Shown piece after piece: positions 1 through 8,755 of a stretch of 64,000 nt of DNA. The notes beneath the pieces are model-generated. The model saw only the letters and a list, made by a program, of their open reading frames with translations, was not told the origin of the DNA and did not search any database. The position numbers and the translations under genes were made by a program. The DNA is from Capnocytophaga sp. oral taxon 878 (GTDB lineage: Bacteria; Bacteroidota; Bacteroidia; Flavobacteriales; Flavobacteriaceae). The stretch lies in assembly GCF_002999135.1 (NCBI RefSeq), contig NZ_CP027229.1:2579501-2643500 (forward strand), in the 5' to 3' direction. Positions within the stretch are counted from its first letter, which is position 1; each line of letters begins with the position of its first letter.

Positions 1-252
1 AAAGGACTCATCAGCCGCAATCGCATATTTAACTTCTCCGTTAATATCCCCGACCGCCCCGGCGAACTGGCCAAAATCACACACATCATCGCACAAGCAG
101 GTGCCAATATCGTCAAGCTCGCTCATAACCAGTTCAAAAACCTCTCTCGCTTCCGCGATAAAGAAGTACAAATAACTGTCGAAACAAACGGATCCGCACA
201 CATACAAAAGCTCATCGAATTGTTTGAGGAAAAAGGATATAAAATCAGTTAA
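1..252 (+). CDS. ilvA: Threonine ammonia-lyase, 3' end (ACT-like domain)
   Basis: An open frame enters from the left edge and ends at TAA 250-252, giving the last 83 residues of a protein. The motif NIPDRPGELAKITHII followed by GANIVKLAHNQF is the C-terminal ACT-like regulatory domain of the short biosynthetic/catabolic threonine dehydratases, which deaminate threonine to 2-oxobutanoate with PLP. The catalytic PLP domain lies outside the window, so catalytic residues cannot be checked. The gene is followed 17 bases later by a membrane protein gene on the same strand. The family is well supported by the ACT motif; other ACT-domain enzymes are less likely. Confidence 0.75.
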   Translation, partial: KGLISRNRIFNFSVNIPDRPGELAKITHIIAQAGANIVKLAHNQFKNLSRFRDKEVQITVETNGSAHIQKLIELFEEKGYKIS

Positions 253-269
253 TTCACCACACAATATTT

Positions 270-983
270 ATGGAACCCTACATCATCGTATATCTCATAC
301 CACTCACACTCTTTGCCAGCTTAATATACTTTATTCTCATACGCCAAAACAGCTTTGAAAAACGCGTAGCTCAGTACACACCTAGGCACAAGCTGCCCCA
401 AAAAAGACAAGTTCATATCGAACAACAAAAGCGCCAACTCAAGCAGTACCGCTTAATGTTCCCTCTCATAGGTATCGGTATGATACTCTATTTTGGATAC
501 CTACATTACTCCGATGAAGGCACACTTACTTTAAGCCCCCTTCTCATAAGTAATGTAATCTTTGCAGCCTGTTTTACCTTCTTAATGAGCTACCTCTTTA
601 TAGGCATAACCAAACGCAATATCAAAGCACAACAAATGCTCTTAGAAACAATGTCCGATACCGATTATAACCTATACCTCAAAATAGTGAAAGAACAACC
701 TTCCTATCTCCCACAGGTTATGGTCTGTCAGGAAAAGCTCTATTTCATCCTTAACTACTCCCTAAAAGAGTTTGAGCTCTCCAAAATAATATGGGCATCA
801 CTTGATGAAGACCGAGGTTTATTCTTCAAGCTAAGTGTAATTCAAGGCGAAGAAAAAGACGGAGTAATAAAGCAGCAAAGAAGTGGAAGCGTAACCCTAC
901 CCAAGCAAGTAGGACAGATGCTCAAAAACCTCATCGACTCCTACCGCTTCCCCTCCTATTATGATGATGATAACCAAAGATAA
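270..983 (+). CDS. Hypothetical membrane protein, 237 aa
   Basis: This is an unrecognised protein with three hydrophobic stretches. One sits at the very N-terminus (residues about 4-24), and a close pair lies near residues 63-77 and 90-113. A soluble C-terminal half of about 120 residues follows and contains the stretch QVMVCQEKLYFILNYSLKEFELSKI. The layout (short membrane hairpin, then a cytosolic domain that begins by reading a small-molecule or lipid-like fold) recalls YcxB-like membrane proteins, but no diagnostic motif is visible and the function is unknown. It starts 17 bases after ilvA and is probably co-transcribed. A strong hairpin terminator follows 24 bases after the stop. Confidence 0.6.
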   Translation: MEPYIIVYLIPLTLFASLIYFILIRQNSFEKRVAQYTPRHKLPQKRQVHIEQQKRQLKQYRLMFPLIGIGMILYFGYLHYSDEGTLTLSPLLISNVIFAACFTFLMSYLFIGITKRNIKAQQMLLETMSDTDYNLYLKIVKEQPSYLPQVMVCQEKLYFILNYSLKEFELSKIIWASLDEDRGLFFKLSVIQGEEKDGVIKQQRSGSVTLPKQVGQMLKNLIDSYRFPSYYDDDNQR

Positions 984-1006
984 TGCAAATAATAAAGCAT
1001 AAAAAA

Positions 1007-1038
1007 ACTGAGGCTACCTATAAGAAGGTAGCCTCAGT
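1007..1038. terminator. Bidirectional intrinsic terminator
   Basis: A perfect 13-bp stem (ACTGAGGCTACCT / AGGTAGCCTCAGT) encloses a 6-base loop. An A-run lies on the left and a T-rich tract on the right. It separates the convergent ilvA-side genes (plus) from the glycogen operon (minus) and can serve both. Confidence 0.9.
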
Positions 1039-1071
1039 TCTTTATTTTGGGTACTAATTTGTAGCACCATT

Positions 1072-1308
1072 TTACGGCAGATACATCGAGCTATCAGCAG
1101 CCTCTTCATAAGGTTGCTTCCCCGTGTTATTCCGCCTCTCATCTTGAACATTCCCATAAAGGAAATCTTCAGAATCTAATGCAGTTGCCGTAGCCCCCGC
1201 ATCAGCAGATTTGTTCAATCCGTTGCGTACAGACATTTCTACAGAATCATCAGCGACAATCCCTTCATAGAAATTCTCGATTTTGAGTTTCACACTTTCT
1301 GATTTCAT
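1072..1308 (-). CDS. Small hypothetical protein, 78 aa
   Basis: An acidic, hydrophilic protein (theoretical features: many D, E, N, S; no membrane segment) with no motif I recognise. It is the last open frame of the minus-strand glycogen operon. It begins 64 bases after the GH57 stop and ends 34 bases before the shared terminator, which favours a real gene over a chance frame. There is no leader or double-glycine site that would mark a peptide natural product. Function unknown; it could be a small regulator of the operon enzymes, but nothing in the sequence shows this. Confidence 0.5.
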   Translation of the reverse strand: MKSESVKLKIENFYEGIVADDSVEMSVRNGLNKSADAGATATALDSEDFLYGNVQDERRNNTGKQPYEEAADSSMYLP

Positions 1309-1372
1309 TTTGTCTGCGTTTTAAAATTATTATTATACTTCCATTTTTAGTTCCTATCTCTTGCCGCCTACC

Positions 1373-2560
1373 TTAATCTTTCACCCTTTCAATAAAGTCA
1401 CTCAGCACATTCATATAGTTTATGAATGCCTCATAAGGTGATTCATAAGGTAAGATGTATTTGTGGTAATCGGTATTTGAGAATAGTTTAGTGCGCATAA
1501 AGTAAAAATGCTCACTAGCCTGTAACCTACTGTAATCCTCAGTAAGTTCAGCATTCTTTTTCTTTCTCACTAGCGGCTGTATTTTAAATAACTCACTAAA
1601 AGCCTCTTTCTGTAATTCATTACCCAGCCACGAGGTAATGTCACGCTCCTCATCTGTCCATGAAATAGGGTAAGGCACAGGCAAAATATCCTTAGCAGCG
1701 TGCTTTTTAGCTACTTCTTTAGGTAACAAAAACTGATAGTTAGGCTCAGCCATCATATATTCAATAAAGTAGCGCAAAAAGTCAAAAATACCACTTTGCG
1801 CATTGTTGTAATAACCTATCACTTCATAGTTCATAAATAAGTTTAGCACATCAGTGTCTTGCAAGCTGCTTTCCACCCAGTGCGCATATTTCTCCGAGGT
1901 AAGAGGGTATTCACTCCAGTTTCTGTCCGAAAAACGAATCGCAATATCATCACTCAGCTTGCTGTTTTTAAGCAGAAGGGTTAGATTCTCGTCCAAAGCG
2001 TTTTTGTACACAAAGTTCGGACTCTTCCAGCCCAATACGTGTTTAGCACCATCAGTAAGCATTGTTTTAAAGCCCAATTTAGCCACACGTTCCCCTATTT
2101 TATCCGAGTAGATAAGTGAAGTATTCCTAAAAGTTACAGGCTTCTTGCCAAACAGTTGTTTAATGGTAGTAGCATGGCGCTTTACTTGTTGTTCAAACTC
2201 ATCAGTATCTTCCGATAATGAGGCCAATGAATGTGAATAAGTCTCAGCCAAAAACTCCACATTACCAGTCTCAGCTAGTTCTTGAAAGCTCCTAATTACC
2301 TCAGGAGTGTGCATTTCAAGCTGGTCAATAGCCGAGCCCGAAATAGAGAACGCTACTTTGAATTTGCCTTCGTATTTCTTAATAAGGTCTAATAATAAGG
2401 CATTAGCAGGCAGATAACACTGTTCTGCCAAGTCTTCTAATTCCGATCTGTTGGCGTAGTTGTCAAAATAGTTGTGTTTTTTGCCTATATCAAAAAACTG
2501 ATATTTTCTTAGGCGTTCAGGGTGATGAATTTGGAAATAGATACAAATTGACTTTTTCAT
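1373..2560 (-). CDS. Glycoside hydrolase family 57 enzyme (alpha-amylase / glucanotransferase type)
   Basis: A 395-residue cytoplasmic protein without signal peptide. The opening MKKSICIYFQIHHPERL, the region KVAFSISGSAIDQLE and the segment FLAETYSHSLASLS are typical of the GH57 (beta/alpha)7-barrel enzymes found in Bacteroidota glycogen operons. These act on alpha-1,4-glucans by hydrolysis or transglycosylation. The Glu in FLAETYSHS sits in a position conserved in this group. The gene starts 9 bases after the upstream glycosyltransferase ends, so the two are almost certainly translated from one message. The order debranching enzyme, glycosyltransferase, GH57 is also known from Bacteroides. 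Exact specificity (amylase versus 4-alpha-glucanotransferase) cannot be read from sequence. Confidence 0.85.
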   Translation of the reverse strand: MKKSICIYFQIHHPERLRKYQFFDIGKKHNYFDNYANRSELEDLAEQCYLPANALLLDLIKKYEGKFKVAFSISGSAIDQLEMHTPEVIRSFQELAETGNVEFLAETYSHSLASLSEDTDEFEQQVKRHATTIKQLFGKKPVTFRNTSLIYSDKIGERVAKLGFKTMLTDGAKHVLGWKSPNFVYKNALDENLTLLLKNSKLSDDIAIRFSDRNWSEYPLTSEKYAHWVESSLQDTDVLNLFMNYEVIGYYNNAQSGIFDFLRYFIEYMMAEPNYQFLLPKEVAKKHAAKDILPVPYPISWTDEERDITSWLGNELQKEAFSELFKIQPLVRKKKNAELTEDYSRLQASEHFYFMRTKLFSNTDYHKYILPYESPYEAFINYMNVLSDFIERVKD

Positions 2561-2569
2561 AGTAGGCTC

Positions 2570-3862
2570 TTATTGAATAATGTTTTGATATATTTTCTTT
2601 AGTTTTAATGAGGCATTCTCCCATTTCAGCTTATTCACCTCATTATAACCTTCACGTTGCATAAAGTTGGATAGGGTAGGGTAGGTTATGATACCGTAAA
2701 TAGCATCGGCAAGGGCGTTAATATCCCAGTAATCTACCTTAATAGCGTGATCTAATACCTCCGCTACCCCCGATTGTTTTGATATGATAGTAGGCACTCC
2801 CGAGCGCATAGCCTCTAACGGCGAAATACCAAAAGGCTCCGATACCGAAGGCATCACATATACATCACTGTATTGGAACATACGCTGCACATCATTACCC
2901 CTAAGGAACCCTGTAAAGTGAAAGCGGGTACCCAAGCCTAATTGTGCCACACGGCGCACTAAGGGGTTCATCTTCTCTCCACTACCAGCCATTACAAAGC
3001 GCACATTAGGTACGCGTTTCATTACCTTAGCAGCAGCTTCTACAAAGTATTCAGGTCCTTTTTGCAGGGTAATACGTCCCAAAAAGGTAACTATTTTATC
3101 GGTAATACCGCGCTCTTCACGGTTTTCAAGGTCAGTTTTGAAATCCACAGCATTGTGAACAGTAACTACTTTATCAGCAGGTATACCGTACTTTTCAATT
3201 ACTATGTTACGTGTCCAGTTACTTACGGTAACTACTTTATCAGCAGCTTCCATACCGCGCTTTTCAATATCGTACACAAGGGTGTTGCGGTTGTACTCAC
3301 CCCCACGGTCATACTCGGTAGCGTGTACGTGTACAATAAGGGGCTTCCCCGAAATCTTTTTGGCAATAATACCTGCACTATAAGTAAGCCAGTCGTGGGC
3401 GTGAATTACGTCAAAATCATGGTTTTTAGCTACAGTACCAGCTACTAAGGCATAACGGTATACCTCTTCCATCAGGTTTGCTCCATACTTGCCTGAAAAC
3501 TGAAATTTGTTGTGGTACGAAATGCGTTCACGGCGTTCTCCTTCTTTAAGGTACTGGTCGCGTTCACGGGCGAAAGTTTCGGGGTCAAGGTAAGGCACAA
3601 GGTTTGAGCCTATCTCCATAAAATTGATATTTTTCCAGAACTCCTCAATCTTCTCGGTATTTTGTAACATTTCCACATCACTAGCATTGATGATGTTGGC
3701 TACACTAGCATCTTCATCACCGCTGGCTTTGGGCATTACAAAAAGCACCTTTACACCATGCTTGGCAAGCCCTTCGGCTATACCATAACAGGCAGTTCCT
3801 AATCCACCACTTATATGTGGCGGAAATTCCCAACCAAACATTAATACTCTTACATTCTTCAT
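2570..3862 (-). CDS. Glycosyltransferase, glycogen-synthase-like
   Basis: A 430-residue GT-B fold glycosyltransferase. The N-terminal signature MFGWEFPPHISGGLGTACYG is the glycine-rich donor/acceptor loop of starch/glycogen synthases and related GT4/GT5 enzymes. HAHDWLTYSAG (about residue 152) is the usual HDW motif, and SEPFGISPLEAM (about residue 342) is the retaining-GT E-x7-E motif. Its place between debranching enzyme and GH57 suggests it is the operon's glucan-elongating enzyme, using a nucleotide-glucose donor. No glgC (ADP-glucose pyrophosphorylase) is present in the window, so the donor may be UDP- or ADP-glucose. It is cytoplasmic; spacing to the preceding debranching gene is 60 bases. 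Confidence 0.85.
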   Translation of the reverse strand: MKNVRVLMFGWEFPPHISGGLGTACYGIAEGLAKHGVKVLFVMPKASGDEDASVANIINASDVEMLQNTEKIEEFWKNINFMEIGSNLVPYLDPETFARERDQYLKEGERRERISYHNKFQFSGKYGANLMEEVYRYALVAGTVAKNHDFDVIHAHDWLTYSAGIIAKKISGKPLIVHVHATEYDRGGEYNRNTLVYDIEKRGMEAADKVVTVSNWTRNIVIEKYGIPADKVVTVHNAVDFKTDLENREERGITDKIVTFLGRITLQKGPEYFVEAAAKVMKRVPNVRFVMAGSGEKMNPLVRRVAQLGLGTRFHFTGFLRGNDVQRMFQYSDVYVMPSVSEPFGISPLEAMRSGVPTIISKQSGVAEVLDHAIKVDYWDINALADAIYGIITYPTLSNFMQREGYNEVNKLKWENASLKLKKIYQNIIQ

Positions 3863-3922
3863 ACGCTATTATTTGTCCTTCTCATCTCCCTCTTCCCGAG
3901 GGGGTGGGAAGGGTTCGTGTTT

Positions 3923-5869
3923 TTATTTTTTATTTTTTAGTAGCCATTGGGCGCGCAGTATCTCGGCTACGTTTTTAGCTTTGGATATACATCCCCTTGA
4001 TTGGAATGGTGGGTTACCATCATATATAGCCGATATACAGCTCACCCCGTGATCTCTTACCTCTTCTTCAAAGTCGGCTAAGATAGCTTCGGCATCGGGT
4101 ATGTAGGTATCACCGTATAGTTTGAGGTTTGCTTCAATATATAAACCTAATAACCAAGGGTGTGCCGAGCCGTTAAAAGTAGCCTTATCACGCACAAATA
4201 CGGCTCCTACACTTTCACCTTCATAACGTGGGTTTTCAGGCGATAGGGTGCGCAATCCTCGTGGGGTAAGTAACTCTTGAGTGATAATTGCTAAGACTTT
4301 GCGTTGGCGTTTCTCGGTAAGAGGAGAGTAATCCAAGGCACAAGCTATAAGCTGGTTAGGGCGCACATCGGTGTTTTGGTGGGTGTGGTTGGCATAGTCG
4401 GCAAGGTATTTTTCGGTTTCATACCAAAAAGTGTCATTAAAACTTTCTGCTATGGTTTGTGGTAGTGTAGCCCAGTGTGCCAGGAACTCTTTATCTTTAC
4501 TTTCTTCGGCCAAAGCTATGGCATAGCATACGGCGTTATACCAAAGGGCATTCACTTCTACTACATAGCCGTTTCTCGGTACAATAGCCCCATAATTGCT
4601 TTCGGCATCAAACCAAGTAAGTGGGCGACTTAAATTATCACTCCATATAAGCCCATTGTCATCCATACGCATATCCTTACGGCTACGGCTGCGGTAGGTG
4701 TTTAATATGGCTTTAAGGGTTTCTCCATATTCTTTCCAAAGTTGTTTCTTGGTTTTCTTGGTTTCTTTTTCATATTGCTGAAGTGTCCAGAAGAACCACA
4801 ATGAGGTGTCGGCATCAAAGGCAGGGTCCACTACGTGTGTGCTTATATCACGTGCAAAAAGCCCGTTATAGAAATATTTAAGAGCCGAGCTTAATACTTC
4901 ATCAAATATCTTATCTGCTTTCCCTGATAGGGCAATACCTGGCAGCGCAATGAAAGTGTCGCGGGTATTACTTTCAAACCAGTGGTAACCTCCTTTAATA
5001 CGAGTTTCACCTGCTTTTTGAATTAGGAACTGTGAAGCGGTATACTGTAAGCACTCTTCAAACGAATTGCGCTCTGCACGTTCTTTGAGGTATTTGTCAA
5101 AGTTTTTAGCTAAGGCTTTGCTATCGGCTTCTTCCAAGCTGGCTGAAAATACAATACTTTCCCCTTTTTTAAGGCTTACTTCAAAAGCACCCAAGCTAAG
5201 TAAGTCTTCTTGGTAGTCATAACCACGTTCTTTTTCTTTGGTATAGTAAATATTGTTATTCCAATACGCTTTTCCGCCAAAGTTAGCCTCTTTGCTTAGC
5301 TGCATATACAGGTAAGGGAACTCTGGATATAGTTTTACCTTTACGCCACCTTTTACAGCTTCGGCTTGTGTATTGGCTACAGGGTTTTCTTTGCTAAGTG
5401 AGTGAATGTCTCTAAAAGCTAATAGTGGGTTTAGGCGCAAGTGAGTAGCCGAATGAGCATCAAGCAATGTGTAGCGCACTAGTACTTGCGGAGCATTGTG
5501 CATCATTAATATTTCTTTTTTGAGTACTACCCCACCTACTTGATAGGTCACTGTAAAGGCTTTTTCATACGATATATCAACAATGTACTTATGCCCACGA
5601 GGCTCGTATGTACCTTCATACTTATGTACTCCAAAATTAAAATCACGCCCGTGTTGTAGGATGGTTTCGTCTAAAGATGAAAGCATTACATAGTTTTTAC
5701 CTCTGAACTTTTCGATAGGCACAACTAGTAACCCGTGGTACTTACGGGTATTACAAAATACAAGGGTAGAGGAGCAGTAACCTCCACCGCGGTTGGTTCC
5801 AAGAAACTCCCTATTAAGTGAGTATTCAAGATTAATTAGCTGATCTTTTTTAAATGATATATAACTCAT
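3923..5869 (-). CDS. Glycogen debranching enzyme (amylo-alpha-1,6-glucosidase)
   Basis: A 648-residue protein. The N-terminal beta-rich domain (about 1-270, with LGTNRGGGYCSSTLVFCNTR) and the C-terminal (alpha/alpha)6 domain (about 290-640, with ETRIKGGYHWFESNTRDTF and SNYGAIVPRNGYVVEVNALW) match bacterial debranching enzymes of the GDE/GH133 type. These remove alpha-1,6-linked glucose stubs from glycogen. Acidic residues at ESNTRDTF and at WFDAESNYG are candidate catalytic groups. The absence of a signal peptide places it in the cytoplasm. It lies upstream of the glycosyltransferase and downstream of a secreted-protein gene and the branching enzyme, completing a branching/debranching set. 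Confidence 0.9.
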   Translation of the reverse strand: MSYISFKKDQLINLEYSLNREFLGTNRGGGYCSSTLVFCNTRKYHGLLVVPIEKFRGKNYVMLSSLDETILQHGRDFNFGVHKYEGTYEPRGHKYIVDISYEKAFTVTYQVGGVVLKKEILMMHNAPQVLVRYTLLDAHSATHLRLNPLLAFRDIHSLSKENPVANTQAEAVKGGVKVKLYPEFPYLYMQLSKEANFGGKAYWNNNIYYTKEKERGYDYQEDLLSLGAFEVSLKKGESIVFSASLEEADSKALAKNFDKYLKERAERNSFEECLQYTASQFLIQKAGETRIKGGYHWFESNTRDTFIALPGIALSGKADKIFDEVLSSALKYFYNGLFARDISTHVVDPAFDADTSLWFFWTLQQYEKETKKTKKQLWKEYGETLKAILNTYRSRSRKDMRMDDNGLIWSDNLSRPLTWFDAESNYGAIVPRNGYVVEVNALWYNAVCYAIALAEESKDKEFLAHWATLPQTIAESFNDTFWYETEKYLADYANHTHQNTDVRPNQLIACALDYSPLTEKRQRKVLAIITQELLTPRGLRTLSPENPRYEGESVGAVFVRDKATFNGSAHPWLLGLYIEANLKLYGDTYIPDAEAILADFEEEVRDHGVSCISAIYDGNPPFQSRGCISKAKNVAEILRAQWLLKNKK

Positions 5870-5934
5870 ATTTCAATTGACAATTAATAATTAACAATTA
5901 TTTCAATTAGCAATATCAATGTAATTGATTGACT

Positions 5935-6447
5935 TTATCCTGCTTCATTTCTCCCAAAATTTGCAATCTTCCCATTGATGATTGTAAAGTAATAAATTAC
6001 TGATGACTCTACTACTACATCGTGTTCTTTTAAGTAGTAGGAGTACAGTAGGTGCAGGGTGAAATTACAGCTTTTTGGGTAAAAGCTTATATAGATTTTG
6101 TTTTTCGCATTGTTGGCTTGCTTGGCAAACTCTGGGGGTACTAACTTGTAATGGTATGTTCTTTCAGCAATCATTTCGCCTACAGACTGCTGTGAAAGGT
6201 CTTTTTTAATATCATTTAAATACCTATTGAGTATTGTTGGGGTGATATTTACTGTTTGGGCTTTGCCTTTTGGGTATTGTACTGTTGTTACTGAATCAAT
6301 CTTTTTGAAAAAATCGGCTTGTAAAGTTTTACTTTTTAATGATAAAAAGACCTTTAAATTACACTCCTGAGCTTTCTGTGCTGTTATTGATTGACAAGTG
6401 AAACACAGAAAAACTAATAAGGGTAATATGTGATTGATAAGTAACAA
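5935..6447 (-). CDS. Secreted protein of unknown function within glycogen operon
   Basis: A 170-residue protein with a clear signal peptide (hydrophobic residues about 3-22, ending ...SITAQ before KAQECN, so cleavage after AQ or nearby by signal peptidase I). The mature part is small, basic and beta-prone and has three Cys (mature region ECN and KSCN), with no motif I recognise. It sits between the cytoplasmic branching enzyme (34 bases upstream) and debranching enzyme (65 bases downstream), all on the minus strand. A periplasmic or secreted protein in this place is unexpected and may be an insertion. Function unknown. Confidence 0.6.
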   Translation of the reverse strand: MLLINHILPLLVFLCFTCQSITAQKAQECNLKVFLSLKSKTLQADFFKKIDSVTTVQYPKGKAQTVNITPTILNRYLNDIKKDLSQQSVGEMIAERTYHYKLVPPEFAKQANNAKNKIYISFYPKSCNFTLHLLYSYYLKEHDVVVESSVIYYFTIINGKIANFGRNEAG

Positions 6448-6481
6448 TGAATGACTAATTAAATTAGGTTGTATTTATTTG

Positions 6482-8446
6482 CTAATCTGCTAATTTCAAT
6501 ACCATTCCAATTCTCGCGGGTATATACAATGATAGTAAATTCTCTTTGCCGGTGTACTGTGTGAAATGTTCTACGCTTTCATCGATACGGTTATCGCCTC
6601 CAAAGGCGGGGTTATCGGTACTGAGTACAGTGATGTATTTGCCTGCTGGTACATCAAACTGGTAATCGGTGTAGGAGGTGGTGGGGTTGAAACTGAAAAC
6701 AAATAAATAACCACTGCGTTCAAACACAAGTAATTGTCGGTTGATGTCGCGCACCAACACACGAGGCTCACGGTTTAGTAGCTTGCTCTTGCTGGCAAAA
6801 TGTATCATTGCACTATCAAAGGCGTTGAGGTATTTAAACTTCAAGTCGGGGTTATCAACCAAGCTCCATAGCCTGCGAGCGTGTGCATAGCTCCAACCAT
6901 TACCCTGACGAGGAAAGTCAATCCACTCGGGGTGTCCCCATTCATTACCCATAAAGGCGAGGTAGCCTCCGCCCGAAGTAGCCAATGTAATAAGACGTAT
7001 CATCTTGTGCAAAGCCATAGCGCGGTCTATTACCAAATTCTGATCGAATATGCTCATACCGGTATAAACCTCTTTATCGGTAAGGCGGAAGAATATGGTT
7101 TTATCGCCTACTAAGGCTTGGTCGTGGCTTTCGGCATAGCTAATGGTGCGTTCTTCAGCACGCTTGTTGGTCAGTTCGTAATAGATATCGCCTACATGCC
7201 ATTGTTCATCGGGGACTTCTTTGAGGAGCTTGATCCAATAATCGGGGATGCCCATACTGAGTTTAAAATCAAACCCCATACCCCCTTCGTTAATAGGGTA
7301 GGCAAGCCCAGGTAGTCCGCTCATTTCTTCGGCAATGGTGAGCGCTCCGGGATAGAGCTCGTGTATAAGTTGGTTAGCCATAGTGAGATACACCAAAGCG
7401 TCATCGTCTTCATTGCCATCGTAATAGAAGCTATAATCGGTAAAGGCTTTGCCTAAGCCGTGATCATAGTAAATCATACTGGTAACCCCGTCAAAACGGA
7501 ACCCGTCAAAACGATATTCTTCCAGCCAATACTTGCAGTTGGAAAGCAGGAAATTTAGTACTTGAGGTTTGCCATAATCAAAACAACGAGAGTCCCAAGC
7601 AGGGTGCTTGCCACGCTCGCCTTTGTGAAAATAGAGATAATCGGTACCATCAAACTTGCTAAGCCCTTCAGCCTCATTACTTACCGAATGCGAATGTACA
7701 ATATCCAGCAGTACGCATATGCCCAAACCGTGGGCAGCATCGATAAGCTCTTTTAACTCTTCGGGGGTGCCAAAACGCGAGCTCACCGCAAAAAAGTTGG
7801 CTACCTGATAGCCGAATGAGCCGTAGTAAGGGTGCTCTTGTATGGCCATCAGTTGGATAGTGTTATAGCCCAAAGCAGCAATGCGAGGTAGCACATAGAG
7901 GCGGAACTCTATAAAAGTACTTACGCGTTGGTGCTCGGTACACATACCTATATGTGCTTCGTAAATGAGTGGGTGCGCTGTAGCCTTAGGGCGTGGGTGT
8001 TGCCATTGGTAAGGATGCTCGGGACACCAGACTTGTGCGGTGAATACCTTGGTGTAGTCGTCCTGCACGGCACGGGTAGTATGTGAAGGGATGCGCTCAC
8101 CACACCCCCCTTCCCACTCTACCAATAGCTTATAAAGCATTTGGTGATGTAAGGCCGAGGCGGGCAGCCGCAACTCCCAATCTTGTTCGTTAATTTTAGT
8201 AAAAGCGTAATAATTATTTTTTTGCCAGTCATTGCTATCGCATAGAAGAAAGATAGCAGTTGCATTAGGAGCCCACTCACGCAGCACCCATTCGGAGCTA
8301 TTGCGGTGCAAACCGTAATAGAGGTGCGAGTTACAAGCATCGGATAGAGACGAAGCCCCTCCTTGCACACGTTGTGCTACTTGTATAAAATGCTGATGCC
8401 TCCCCTTAATGATAGGGAGGTATGGTTGCAAAAGTGGGTCGTTCAT
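6482..8446 (-). CDS. glgB: 1,4-alpha-glucan branching enzyme, eukaryote-like type
   Basis: A 654-residue GH13 enzyme that makes alpha-1,6 branches in glycogen. An N-terminal CBM48-like region (about 25-130, with WVLREWAPNATAIFLLCDSN) precedes the barrel. Catalytic signatures are visible: GFRFDGVTSMIYYDHG (nucleophile Asp), LTIAEEMSGLPG (acid/base Glu) and YAESHDQALVGDK (transition-state His-Asp). The wording of these motifs and of FMGNEWGHPEWIDFPRQGN follows the animal/fungal/plant branching enzymes more closely than the enterobacterial GlgB form. This type is known in Bacteroidota. It is the first gene of the operon, and a promoter-like element lies upstream at 8523-8553. Confidence 0.92.
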   Translation of the reverse strand: MNDPLLQPYLPIIKGRHQHFIQVAQRVQGGASSLSDACNSHLYYGLHRNSSEWVLREWAPNATAIFLLCDSNDWQKNNYYAFTKINEQDWELRLPASALHHQMLYKLLVEWEGGCGERIPSHTTRAVQDDYTKVFTAQVWCPEHPYQWQHPRPKATAHPLIYEAHIGMCTEHQRVSTFIEFRLYVLPRIAALGYNTIQLMAIQEHPYYGSFGYQVANFFAVSSRFGTPEELKELIDAAHGLGICVLLDIVHSHSVSNEAEGLSKFDGTDYLYFHKGERGKHPAWDSRCFDYGKPQVLNFLLSNCKYWLEEYRFDGFRFDGVTSMIYYDHGLGKAFTDYSFYYDGNEDDDALVYLTMANQLIHELYPGALTIAEEMSGLPGLAYPINEGGMGFDFKLSMGIPDYWIKLLKEVPDEQWHVGDIYYELTNKRAEERTISYAESHDQALVGDKTIFFRLTDKEVYTGMSIFDQNLVIDRAMALHKMIRLITLATSGGGYLAFMGNEWGHPEWIDFPRQGNGWSYAHARRLWSLVDNPDLKFKYLNAFDSAMIHFASKSKLLNREPRVLVRDINRQLLVFERSGYLFVFSFNPTTSYTDYQFDVPAGKYITVLSTDNPAFGGDNRIDESVEHFTQYTGKENLLSLYIPARIGMVLKLAD

Positions 8447-8522
8447 AACTTATAGGTATTTATTGGCTTATGGAAAAGTCAATTACTATTGGCTTTTGAA
8501 CAAGTCAAGTTCTTTCACGGCG

Positions 8523-8553
8523 TAAAATTAGTATATTATTTTGAAACGGCAAA
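8523..8553 (-). promoter_or_regulatory. Putative promoter of the glycogen operon
   Basis: On the minus strand a TTTG (-33, at 8550-8553) is followed after 19 bp by TAATTTTA (8523-8530). This matches the Bacteroidota -7 consensus TAnnTTTG at all but the last base. It lies 77 bases before the glgB start. The rest of 8447-8699 is AT-rich and shows nothing else I can support. Confidence 0.45.
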
Positions 8554-8699
8554 ATTTTTTTCATATTTTTTTTGTTTTATTTACAATTTTCTAAACAAAG
8601 GCAAATAAAGAAATAAAAACTATCATTGTACTACTGTAAAAAAACTACTTATATACCCCTGTAATACTTGAAATGAGAGGTAGTAATACCTGAAAAAAA

Positions 8700-8729
8700 A
8701 CAGCGTACCTAATATATTAAGCACGCTGT
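8700..8729 (-). terminator. Intrinsic terminator after fabG
   Basis: Seven-base arms ACAGCGT / ACGCTGT flank a 16-base loop that is itself palindromic (TAATATATTA). On the minus strand the stem is followed by eight T. It lies 26 bases beyond the fabG stop. Confidence 0.75.
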
Positions 8730-8755
8730 GAATCGTTAAAAATTGAGGTAAAAGG

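Noticed and set aside
1072..1308. The 78-residue protein as a peptide natural product precursor
   Set aside because: No double-glycine leader, no Cys/Ser/Thr-rich core and no modifying enzyme or transporter gene nearby.
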